From: Gammaproteobacteria bacterium
GTDB taxonomy: Bacteria > Pseudomonadota > Gammaproteobacteria > Steroidobacterales > Steroidobacteraceae
DNA: 14,155 nucleotides
Assembly (NCBI GenBank): GCA_028293725.1
Contig: JAQGOE010000102.1
Coordinates: 1 to 14,155 of the forward strand
Reading direction: 5' to 3'
Each line of letters begins with the position of its first letter. The stretch's first letter is position 1. This document shows positions 6,407 through 13,670 of this stretch, one piece after another. The notes beneath the pieces were generated by a model that worked only from the letters and a program-made list of their open reading frames with translations, was not told the DNA's origin and searched no databases. The translations under genes and the position numbers were made by a program.

Positions 6407-9304
6407 ATGGAAAACTCACAAGATGGGAGACCCTTCTTTAATGAAGCGCCTCCGCGGAACACCGTTCCCCGTTTCAGTCCCCAGCGCGTTCCCCGCACTT
6501 TGGTCGCGAAGGCGATTGGCGGGCCTTTGGGCAGTCTCAATCGCCGCGCCGTCCATGGTATTGCCGCCGGGTTGGCTGTTTCTCTGATCAGTGTTACCGC
6601 TATGGGGCAGCAGGCGCCCGCTTCTGCCAACGCCGCTACCCCGGAAATCGAGGAAGTGGTCATCACAGGCACCTTGATCAAGCGAGTCGACGCCGAAACC
6701 GCTGAAGCCATCACGATCCTCAAGGCGGACGCCCTCAAGGACCAGGGCATCACGAATCTTGAGCAGATGATGAACAGCCTGACCTCCGCCAACCCATCGG
6801 TCAACGTCGCCCAATCCGTAGGAACGTTTTCCGGCGGCGGTACTTACGCCGACTTGCGCGGCCTGGGCCGTAGCCGCACCCTGATTCTGCTCGATGGCCA
6901 ACGGGTGGCCGTCAACGCCTTCGATGGCCAAGGGGTCGACCTGGATGGTATCCCGATCTCGGCCATCGACACTATCGAGGTGCTTCGCGAAGGCGCTTCG
7001 GCGTTGTACGGCTCGGATGCGATCGGGGGCGTGATCAACTTCAAAACCAAGAAGAATTACCAAGGGGCTGAAGTCGAGATCAATTTCGACCACCCGCAGG
7101 AAGCCGGCGGCGGCTCGGGCCAGGCGGATTTCACCTTCGGACACGGGGACCTGGTGAACGACGGCTATAACTTCATGGTTACGGCCAGTTACGCCAAGCA
7201 ACAGGAGCTGCAGGCGACGCAGCGGGGTTTTTCTGCTTATGGTTTCGATCCCGCCCGCAATGCATTCGCCGCCACGAACTTTCCGGGCTCGTGGCCCGGG
7301 ATCGTGCAGGATTCGGACGGGAACCTCTATCAGTCGGGCTATCCAACCTGCGCGGGTAATACGCAACTCACCACAGCGTTTGGCGACTGCTCATACCGGT
7401 ATTCCGCCGCGACGGATCTGCTCCCGCAGACCCGTAAGATTTCCGGGATGGCCGAGTTCACCAAGGCGCTGCCGGCCAACAACCAGGTGCAGGTGCAGTA
7501 CTTCTGGAGCCAGTCGTCAGCTACCGGGTACTCCGGTCCCATGTTCTATGATTTCGCGATGGATCCGACGAGCCCTTACTTCCCGACGGGTGCGGGGCTC
7601 ATATGCGATGGCCAGGTGACGTGCGGCACCCCGCTGAATCTGAGCGGTGTCAATAGTACGACCGGCAACGCCCAATCGGTCAATGCGATCTGGACCGATC
7701 CCAACAACAGCCGCTACGGCCGCGACCTGAATGTCGAGCAGCGGATCCTGTTGACGTTCTCCGGCACCAACGCCGGTTGGGATTACTCCGCGGCCCTCAA
7801 TTACAGCAAGAACCACAACGACAATTCGTGGACCGGGGGCATTCCCAATGAGGACGTACTTGCGCCCAATGGTGTTCTCAGTCCGCTGATCAACCCCTTC
7901 GGGCCCCAGAGCGCAGCCGGTCAGGCTTTGATCAATTCATCGTACATCAACGGCGTATACCAGCTCGGGCTGGATACACGGTGGAGCGTCGACCTCAATG
8001 CCAGCCACCCGTTGGGTGATGCGTTCGATGCGGGCACTCCCGCGACCGTGGCGTTTGGCGGCAATGCGAGCGGCGAAACCTTCAGGAACTGGACTACGCC
8101 CTACAACGACCTCACGAGCGCCGCAACCGGACTTTCGGACAGCAATGTGTCGGGCAGTCGCAAGATACAGGCGGCTTTCATCGAGTTGGACGTGCCGGTC
8201 ATGAAGTCCCTCGATTTCGATGTATCCGATCGTCAGGACCGCTACAGCGATTTCGGTACGACCAACAACGCGAAGGTGAAGGTACGCTGGCAGCCGCTCG
8301 ATATGCTGACCGTCAGGGGAAGCGCCTCCACCGGTTTCCGGGCGCCCACGCTCTTCAACCTGTACGCGCCGCCTTTCCTGTCAGCGGCGAGCGGCGGCAC
8401 CATGGGAGACGGGAACCCGTATTGCCAGCCGGGCAGCTACACAGCGGAGTGGACTCAGCAGACTTGCGCTGCGCAGGGAATCGGGTTGTACGGTGGCAAC
8501 ACCAAGCTGAACGCCGAAACTTCGCAAAACTTCGATCTGGGTGTGGTCATCCAGCCGATCGAGAATCTGGGCATTACGCTGGACTACTACCGGATCCTCC
8601 TCAAGAACACCATCAGCCGCGTGCCAGCCTCGGCCGTTTACGGTGATCCCAACACCTTCTCGAACTATATCGTCACGGCTACGAGTGGCCAGTACGCCGG
8701 GACACTCCCTCCGACGATCGCACAGGCCTCGAACTGCACGCCTTACACGGCACCGACCTGTGGATATATCATTCGGCAGTACGCGAATACGGGCAGGATC
8801 ACGACCGACGGGTTCGACTTGAGCGTCCAATACTCGCAGCACACGCCGATCGGCACGTTCCGCGAGGATCTGGAAGGGACGGCGGTCACGCAGTTCCTGG
8901 AGCAGCAATACGACGGCGGTCCGCTGCTCAACCTGGTGGGCAATCTGCGAATCGTGGATCTCAACCCGGCGTTCAGGTGGCAGCATAACGTGAGGGTCGA
9001 CTGGACCAGCCCGAATAAGATGTGGGGTGCGGGACTCGGCGACCGCTTCTACTCGGGGTACGTGGATGAATTCCCCGATGGCAACGGCAATCTGCGCCAC
9101 GTGGGCAGCTATTCACTCGTGGATGGTTACGTGAGCGTCAAGCCGATCGAAAAGCTGACCGTGTTGTTTGGCATCAAAAATCTGTTCAACACCAGCCCGC
9201 CGTATACCAACGCGTCGCAAGGCAACTTTGCGTCGGGATACAACACGCTCATTGCGGATCCGTTGTTGCGCAACTTCTATATCAATCTGAGGTACACCCT
9301 CTAA
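6407..9304 (+). CDS. TonB-dependent outer-membrane receptor
   Basis: The 965-residue product has a hydrophobic signal segment at about 50-66 with likely cleavage near AMG-QQ at 67. It then has a TonB-box/plug start IEEVVITGTLIKR at 81-93, a plug domain to about 210 (including LRGLGRSRTLILLDGQRV and GSDAIGGVINFKTKK), and a 22-strand barrel. Barrel signatures are RYSDFG, STGFRAPTLFNLYAPP, LNAETSQNFDLGV, FGIKNLFNTSPP and the C-terminal NFYINLRYTL. Such receptors import siderophores, oligosaccharides or other scarce nutrients using TonB/ExbB energy; the substrate cannot be read from sequence. The ATG at 6407 has GGGAG at 6398-6402. It gives an unusual extension of about 45 residues before the signal core, and no better internal start is visible. 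Several closely spaced cysteine pairs fall in predicted extracellular loops. It is monocistronic, with its own terminator. A siderophore role linked to the synthetase 2 kb upstream is possible but unproven. Confidence 0.95.
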   Translation: MENSQDGRPFFNEAPPRNTVPRFSPQRVPRTLVAKAIGGPLGSLNRRAVHGIAAGLAVSLISVTAMGQQAPASANAATPEIEEVVITGTLIKRVDAETAEAITILKADALKDQGITNLEQMMNSLTSANPSVNVAQSVGTFSGGGTYADLRGLGRSRTLILLDGQRVAVNAFDGQGVDLDGIPISAIDTIEVLREGASALYGSDAIGGVINFKTKKNYQGAEVEINFDHPQEAGGGSGQADFTFGHGDLVNDGYNFMVTASYAKQQELQATQRGFSAYGFDPARNAFAATNFPGSWPGIVQDSDGNLYQSGYPTCAGNTQLTTAFGDCSYRYSAATDLLPQTRKISGMAEFTKALPANNQVQVQYFWSQSSATGYSGPMFYDFAMDPTSPYFPTGAGLICDGQVTCGTPLNLSGVNSTTGNAQSVNAIWTDPNNSRYGRDLNVEQRILLTFSGTNAGWDYSAALNYSKNHNDNSWTGGIPNEDVLAPNGVLSPLINPFGPQSAAGQALINSSYINGVYQLGLDTRWSVDLNASHPLGDAFDAGTPATVAFGGNASGETFRNWTTPYNDLTSAATGLSDSNVSGSRKIQAAFIELDVPVMKSLDFDVSDRQDRYSDFGTTNNAKVKVRWQPLDMLTVRGSASTGFRAPTLFNLYAPPFLSAASGGTMGDGNPYCQPGSYTAEWTQQTCAAQGIGLYGGNTKLNAETSQNFDLGVVIQPIENLGITLDYYRILLKNTISRVPASAVYGDPNTFSNYIVTATSGQYAGTLPPTIAQASNCTPYTAPTCGYIIRQYANTGRITTDGFDLSVQYSQHTPIGTFREDLEGTAVTQFLEQQYDGGPLLNLVGNLRIVDLNPAFRWQHNVRVDWTSPNKMWGAGLGDRFYSGYVDEFPDGNGNLRHVGSYSLVDGYVSVKPIEKLTVLFGIKNLFNTSPPYTNASQGNFASGYNTLIADPLLRNFYINLRYTL

Positions 9305-9329
9305 ACTTCTGCAGGAATAAGTCGATTTG

Positions 9330-9358
9330 AAGCCCCGCCTCTCGCGGGGCTTTTTTTT
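9330..9358 (+). terminator. Intrinsic terminator of the receptor gene
   Basis: AAGCCCCGC at 9330-9338 and GCGGGGCTT at 9344-9352 form a perfect 9-bp GC-rich stem with a 5-nt loop. An 8-base T-run follows at 9351-9358. It begins 26 bp after the receptor stop codon, and both features are strong. Confidence 0.95.
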
Positions 9359-9445
9359 GCGCCCGACAGAGCGCACCCACTGGGGAGGTGAAAGTCCTCT
9401 ACACAGCTGGCATGCGCAAGTGTTAGCGGGGTACAGGATCACAAA
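9358..9445 (+). mobile_element. Remnant of the 5' end of a group IIC-type intron
   Basis: Immediately after the terminator T-run the sequence reads TGCGCCCGACAGAGCGCA, then GAGGTGAAAGTCCTC at 9385-9399, then AAGTGTTAGC at 9418-9427. From memory, class C group II introns such as B.h.I1 begin GTGTGCCCGGCA, followed by a GGGTGAGAGTCCC hairpin and AAGTAACAGTTAGC; the order and spacing here are similar. Class C introns typically insert just downstream of intrinsic terminator hairpins, which matches this position exactly. The canonical first G is replaced by T. No reverse transcriptase/maturase gene or domain V is visible, so only a fragment remains. The right boundary is approximate. Confidence 0.55.
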
Positions 9446-9484
9446 CCTATTGCGGCAGATTCGAGTTCGTATTCGGAAGCGGCT

Positions 9485-9706
9485 TCACGTTAGGCCCCAC
9501 CTCGTCAGGTAGTCACGGAAGGTCGGATTAATCGGTCTGTCGGTGTAAATCGTCAGCGGCGTATCATTCACCACTGCTCCATAGACCTCAAGCCGGCGCT
9601 GGTAGGAGGAGCTGAGCTCGCTCTCCCCAGTCTTGACTTCCGCGAGCCCATCCTGGTTCACGCCAGCGCGCCCGCAGGGCCGCAGACGCGATTCGTCGTT
9701 CGTCAT
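9485..9706 (-). pseudogene. Fragment resembling the C-terminal end of a nuclease-fold toxin
   Basis: This 73-residue frame contains DGLAEVKTGESELSSSYQRR at 20-39, then LEVYGAVVNDTPLTIYTDRP and FRDYLTRWGLT at the end. The pattern D, E-V-K, an amphipathic helix, L-x-I-Y and a terminal short helix resembles the restriction-endonuclease-like (PD-(D/E)XK) toxin domains found at the ends of polymorphic toxins. The part after about residue 15 looks protein-like while the first residues do not, and no ribosome binding site precedes the ATG. It is therefore probably the surviving 3' part of a longer gene, possibly with a frameshift near 9670-9700. No immunity gene is apparent next to it. The family assignment is tentative. 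Confidence 0.4.
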
Positions 9707-9788
9707 ACCGGAACGGCTTCGCGCAATACTCGCTCCCGCGCACGATGCGGAAAATCTCCCGGCGGCCTCCTACAAGGCCGTTGGGTGT

Positions 9789-10073
9789 CTACCTCGAAAA
9801 ATGCGGCGCGCTATCAGAGTGCCCCGCGAGTGTCGGTGCGCGCGCTGCGCGCGGCTCGCCTAGTCGATCTTCCGAATCGACCTCCCGCTTGGCAAAGACT
9901 ACGACAACGGGTATGTCCTCTGACGCTGAGGCATTCTGCATCACGTCAGTAGCCTTCTGTGAATTCAAAGTTCCATCATCGCCCTGCCGGCAACTAACAA
10001 GAAGCACCAGCACTCCTAACGTCGAGGCAGTGAGTGAGCTCCGGCCTCGTGCTGTAGATTTACGTGCAATCAT
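9789..10073 (-). CDS. Small putative lipoprotein, no known family
   Basis: The 94-residue frame begins with a basic segment (MIARKSTARGRSSL), a hydrophobic core at about 15-26 and a lipobox-like LVSC, giving a candidate lipidated cysteine at residue 28. A strong ribosome binding site, AGGAGG at 10086-10081 on the minus strand, lies 7 bp before the ATG, which fixes the start. The mature part would be about 67 residues. The stretch IPVVVVFAKREVDSEDRL could be folded, while the last 25 residues look random, so the 3' end may be truncated or shifted. It lies on the same strand as the toxin-like fragment and is divergent from the methyltransferase. The function is unknown. Confidence 0.5.
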   Translation of the reverse strand: MIARKSTARGRSSLTASTLGVLVLLVSCRQGDDGTLNSQKATDVMQNASASEDIPVVVVFAKREVDSEDRLGEPRAARAPTLAGHSDSAPHFSR

Positions 10074-10086
10074 TTAAAGTCCTCCT

Positions 10087-10453
10087 CGAGCAACGTGCAG
10101 TCGCGCTCCTGCGGCGTCCTCGTGAACGCCTGACGATCCGCGGCTCAGCACGCATCGTAACCATAGCGATCGGCACGGAATAGACGTGTTCTTGTGAGGT
10201 TTTTCCGCTGTCGAGACTTAGGTCATTCGGACTGAGGCGGTACTGACAGTTTTCGAACGATTCACGATTTGTCTGGTCCAATCCGCGCAGCAACCTCGCC
10301 GAATTATTAACACCACAGTGTCTACTCGCGATGCTTCCGCCAACACATCATTCATGCGGAATTGTGGCGATACGCAAGTGCCGGGCTGCCGCTGAGAAGT
10401 ACTCATCGCGTCGGACCAGGCTTCAGTCAATCGGAAAATCGGAGTGGTTGCAC
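10087..10453. other. Divergent intergenic region, no gene supported
   Basis: This 367-bp stretch separates the minus-strand lipoprotein gene from the plus-strand methyltransferase gene. Short open frames exist in both directions without start signals or recognisable domains. It should hold the two divergent promoters, but I see no pair of boxes good enough to call. Confidence 0.5.
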
Positions 10454-11487
10454 ATGAGCATTGAGCCGAATTCGAATGAGCAGAATCAATCACCGCATGA
10501 ACATGCCCGACTCCTCGCAGTAGTCAATGCGCCTGAGCCTCCCGGGCAACGGGATATCCTCAACAGGACATCGGCAGCAAACGCTGCTATCGACAGTATT
10601 GTGAAAGCCTACAATCAAGCGGGCAACGACTACGTCGCCTACGCCGATGGGAATCCGAGACGGCTGTTCAGTTTCGCCGGTCTGCACGCCTATGCAGACC
10701 GGCGCGTGTGGTCGATTCTAGAAGCGAAGCTGCATGATCTAAAGGCCGCCGGTGCAAGCTCGATCACGCTGCTCGATGCCGGATGCGGCCAGGCACTTGG
10801 CTGCGACGACTGGTTACACGCGCTCTGATGCTCGGATTCCGGAGGATCACGGCGCGGGGCTTCGATGTAGCTTCGGCTCAGATCGAAATAGCGCGGCGCC
10901 TGGCCCGCGATCTCACCTCAATGCCCGGCGTCGATCTCAGCTTCGACGTCTCCGATCTGGAAAGCCGCATGCCAGAATCCGATGCGTCAGTCGACATCGC
11001 GTTGTGCCTGTATAGCGTCTTGAGCCATCTCCGCGTCACCAGCCTCCGGGGCGTCGCCAGGGAGTTAGGACGTGTGACCAGAGGACATCTCGTTTCGACG
11101 GTACGCTCGATTGGCAGCACGCCCACGGTCTTCGTCGATTCGCTAGAGAAGGTACGGCATTTCAATCTCGATCATAGTCAAGACCGGTGCGATATCGAGT
11201 TCTCGGATGGGCGGCGCCTGTCGCTGCGCTTTCACCTCTTCACCGCGAGCGAGCTGAAATCCTGTTTGAGTGAATATTTCGACATGGAGGATCTTTGCGG
11301 GCTCGACCTCTTTCATACGAGATTTTCTCCGGACTGCCGCTGGAACCCCTCGTGCGATGAGCTGTCACGGCCAATTGAGGCGGACCTCGAGAAACTGGAG
11401 GAGATCTATATGAGACACAGCCAGTTCATGGATCGTGCTACTCATTTGCTCTTCGTAGGACGTGCGCATCGCCCGCGCGGGACGTGA
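10454..11487 (+). pseudogene. Class I SAM-dependent methyltransferase, disrupted by a single frameshift
   Basis: The first frame (10454 to a stop at 10826-10828) starts MSIEPNSNEQ and runs to ITLLDAGCG, the beginning of SAM-binding motif I. The expected continuation PGTWLRRLV lies in the next frame from 10789 onward and stays open to 11487. Restoring one base in the GGCC at 10787-10790 gives LLDAGCGPGTWLRR and a protein of about 345 residues. Later motifs fit the fold: GFDVASAQIEIARRLA after motif I, FDVSDLESRMPESDASVD, and IALCLYSVLSHL as motif IV. The substrate is unknown. The N-terminal YNQAGNDYVAYADGNPRRLF segment and C-terminal FHTRFSPDCRWNP suggest a distinct small-molecule methyltransferase group. 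The ATG at 10454 has GGAG about 9 bp upstream. The change is either a genuine null mutation or a sequencing error; no slippery heptamer supports programmed frameshifting. Confidence 0.8.
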
Positions 11488-11590
11488 ACGTTACGGTAGC
11501 TGTGTGAGATCTGCGTGCAAGATTGAATTGCGCGAACTCCGCCCTCAGGTCAGATTCCGTGACGAAGCCGCCGTTCGCCAACAGTAACTT

Positions 11591-11627
11591 GCGAGCCCGC
11601 CGCCGGTGTCGGTGGCGACGGGCTCGC
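11591..11627. terminator. Hairpin between convergent methyltransferase and xylanase genes
   Basis: GCGAGCCCG at 11591-11599 and CGGGCTCGC at 11619-11627 form a perfect 9-bp stem. A second 4-bp stem (CGCC with GGCG) lies inside, after one mismatch. It sits 104 bp after the methyltransferase stop and 39 bp beyond the xylanase stop. No T-run occurs on either side, so it is at best a weak bidirectional terminator. Confidence 0.45.
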
Positions 11628-11665
11628 TTGTCGCGGTCAGCTGAGGTTGGCCGCCGGTAGCGCGC

Positions 11666-12841
11666 TTAGTCGTGGTCGTGATCGCCGTCGTGGTCGTGCG
11701 GTGCGCCGCGGTGCGGAGCACCTGGAGCCAGTGACAGGGTCTGCTGCAGAGCGGTGTACTGCGGCTTCGGGTTGAGGTTCACGTCGTAGAGGTCGGCGTC
11801 ACCCTCACCCTTGAAGGTGCCTGGTATCCACGATTCCGCGTCGGCAAAGCCCCAGACGGTGAACGAGATGCACGCCTTCACAGCCAGGCACGATTGCAGC
11901 ATCCCGATGTACCAATCCGCCCCCGCGGGGTTCGCCGTGTGGCTGGGGGTCGGGTCCGTCGGTGAGACGATCGGGGTTTGGTCGCTGTCCGTCGTCTCGA
12001 CAAACGTGCGGACGTCCGCCTCGGTGATCGCGACCTTCAGGCCGAGGCTGGCATATGACTGCAGGTCCTGGGTCATGAGGATCGGGTTGAACCCGAACTG
12101 CAGGTCGAGGTGGCCTTGGTCTCCCACGCAGTCGATTGGCACTTTCTGGGCCAGCAGGTTCTTGACCATCGTGAAGGCGGCGTCGAACTTGGTGTTGCTG
12201 CCATCCTCACCGGCGATGTTGTAGTCATTGTAGCAGAGCAACACGTCCGGGTCGGCCGCGTGCGCCCAGCGGAACGCATCGGCGATGATGCCCGGCCCGA
12301 GGTGCGAGATCCAGAAGTCGTTCGGGTTGAGCTGCGACGGATTCGAGTCGGTGAACATCTCGTTGAGGACGTCCCACTGCCAGATCCTGCCGCGGTAGCG
12401 GCTCACCTCGGTGGTGATGTGCTGGTGCAGGAGATCGCGTAGTTGAGAGTTGCTGATCGTGCCGTTGGCGACGCCCTGCGTCAGCCAGTTCGGCAACTGG
12501 TTGTGCCACACCAGCGTGTGCCCTCGCACGAGCTCACGGTGCGCCTCGGCAAAGTTGACAAGGTTGTCGGCGCCGGTCCAGTTGAAGGTGCCCTGCTGCG
12601 GCTCCACCACCTGCCACTTCATCTCGTTTCCGGGGGTGAGGACCGAGAACTGGTCGGAGGTGATCTGCGACAGGGCTGGGTCGCTGAGATCGGACGGGAT
12701 CGCCGCCGTGCCGATGTGCAGTTGGACATGCGCCCCCAGCGCACGCAGTGTGGACGGGGTGGTCGACGCCTCATCTGCGATCGTGGCACCCGCCAGGATC
12801 AAAACGCTGACCGCTCCAGCGGCCATCAAGCGAAAATTCAT
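11666..12841 (-). CDS. Secreted GH10 endo-beta-1,4-xylanase with His/Asp-rich tail
   Basis: The 391-residue product has a Sec signal peptide (MNFRLMAAGAVSVLILAGA, likely cleavage after ATIA at 22). A single GH10 catalytic barrel spans about 30-372. Family landmarks are GNEMKWQVVEP at 71-81, GHTLVWHNQLPNWL at 107-120, WDVLNE with acid/base E161, CVGDQGHL at 238-245, AITEADV with nucleophile E274, and TVWGFADAESWIPG at 328-341. The enzyme should cleave the xylan backbone in the periplasm or outside the cell. No carbohydrate-binding module is present. The ATG at 12841 is chosen because GGAGG lies 6 bp upstream and the signal peptide then starts correctly; a more upstream in-frame ATG adds ten residues without a site. 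The last 17 residues include HDHDGDHDHD, which is not part of the GH10 fold. Catalytic residues are intact. Confidence 0.96.
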   Translation of the reverse strand: MNFRLMAAGAVSVLILAGATIADEASTTPSTLRALGAHVQLHIGTAAIPSDLSDPALSQITSDQFSVLTPGNEMKWQVVEPQQGTFNWTGADNLVNFAEAHRELVRGHTLVWHNQLPNWLTQGVANGTISNSQLRDLLHQHITTEVSRYRGRIWQWDVLNEMFTDSNPSQLNPNDFWISHLGPGIIADAFRWAHAADPDVLLCYNDYNIAGEDGSNTKFDAAFTMVKNLLAQKVPIDCVGDQGHLDLQFGFNPILMTQDLQSYASLGLKVAITEADVRTFVETTDSDQTPIVSPTDPTPSHTANPAGADWYIGMLQSCLAVKACISFTVWGFADAESWIPGTFKGEGDADLYDVNLNPKPQYTALQQTLSLAPGAPHRGAPHDHDGDHDHD

Positions 12842-12856
12842 GATAAACCTCCATGA

Positions 12857-12872
12857 GTTGGTTATTTCCAAC
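12857..12872. repeat. Short inverted repeat just upstream of the xylanase ribosome binding site
   Basis: GTTGG at 12857-12861 and CCAAC at 12868-12872 flank a 6-bp AT-rich centre. It lies within 8 bp of the GGAGG site in the leader of the xylanase gene. It may be a small hairpin in the mRNA or a protein-binding site. The evidence is weak. Confidence 0.3.
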
Positions 12873-13052
12873 CAGTGAAGGCGAGGATGCTGGCCCCGGC
12901 TTACGCGTAGTCAGTCCCCGCCAATAAGCGCTAGGGAAAACTGCAGCGAGAATAGCTGCCTATGCGTCCGAGACCTGCGAGTCCATTGTCTGCCCCCCAG
13001 AAGAACGAATGGCCTGCGGAATGAAACATCTTGTCCCCTCCCCCTCTATCCG

Positions 13053-13072
13053 ACGTTGCAACGTAGCAACGT
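13053..13072. promoter_or_regulatory. Inverted repeat upstream of the xylanase gene
   Basis: ACGTTGC at 13053-13059 and GCAACGT at 13066-13072 form a perfect 7-bp inverted repeat with a 6-bp centre. The inner GTTGCAAC is itself palindromic. The symmetry and spacing are typical of operators for dimeric repressors. It lies about 210 bp upstream of the xylanase start. The regulator is unknown. Confidence 0.35.
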
Positions 13073-13329
13073 GCGCACAGTAGAACCAAGATTGAAGATA
13101 GAGCGCAGCTGGCCGAGCAGCCTTAGCTGCCAAGCGATCGTCAACAACGTCACAGCTTGCGCTGTGGTCCGCTCGAACCAGCCGTTAATCGTTATTAAAT
13201 GGCGTTGCCTCCCGCGGGGGTGCCAGTCGCGTTGCATGGCGCAACATCGACTTACCCATTGTCAAATACCCAGCTCAAGGACCGGTACTCATATGTGTCT
13301 AGGCGTGGCGCGATGCGACTACCGTTTTT

Positions 13330-13345
13330 ATGGGAGCGCTACCAT
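13330..13345. promoter_or_regulatory. xyl-box-like operator (LacI-family type)
   Basis: ATGGGAGCGCTACCAT is a near-perfect palindrome with one mismatched pair around the central AGCGCT. It matches 12 of 14 positions of the xyl-box TGGTAGCGCTAACA, which I recall as the motif of the xylan-utilisation regulon of Xanthomonas campestris (XylR). A similar palindrome operates at Caulobacter xylose promoters. A GH10 xylanase gene lies downstream on the minus strand, but 489 bp away, which is far for direct repression. The site may have served a gene since lost, or a distant promoter. Confidence 0.5.
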
Positions 13346-13670
13346 AACGATGGGTGAGAGTCTAGACACAGCAGCGGCGGAAAGTCAACACACTCGGCGG
13401 TCATCAGCACGCTCGAGGGCAACGTTCTGTCGATCGAGAATCGGCGCTTCGTCGGGAACGACGCAGTAGATGTTGTGCCCGATGACAGCGAACGCACCCA
13501 GCAGACACTCGCCGGCGCTGCTAGCCCAGGCGCGTCATGCGGCGCAACGATGCCAGCTCAGATACGAAGATTTAAAGCAAAGAGCGTTGTCGCATCAGAG
13601 GCTTGTTGACGTCTGGCTGTTGACATGCGGACGTAGTCCCACGAGACACTCAATCCTCGGTGTTTTCAGG

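Larger units (their letters stand above)
12842..13670. other. Long upstream region of the xylanase gene, no gene supported
   Basis: This stretch of about 830 bp lies between the xylanase and GIY-YIG genes. It contains the xyl-box-like site at 13330-13345, a 7-bp inverted repeat at 13053-13072, a small hairpin CACAGC-TTGC-GCTGTG at 13151-13166, and an AGCGCT core at 12928-12933 about 90 bp before the xylanase start. An open frame without start codon at 13358-13609 reads partly protein-like, and another at 13470-13691 overlaps it; neither belongs to a family I recognise. No clear promoter boxes were found. Confidence 0.5.

Noticed and set aside
6416..7366. 316-codon minus-strand frame opposite the receptor gene
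   Set aside because: It lies opposite a clear signal peptide/plug domain and shows no domain of its own.
10454..10828. Programmed frameshifting in the methyltransferase
   Set aside because: No slippery heptamer or downstream structure is visible at 10787-10790; a one-base loss explains it more simply.
12110..12878. Plus-strand frames opposite the xylanase
   Set aside because: They are antisense to an intact GH10 gene with all catalytic motifs.
13046..13237. Minus-strand 63-codon frame upstream of the xylanase
   Set aside because: No ribosome binding site, no family and a composition unlike its neighbours. A transposase remnant was considered, but no motif supports it.
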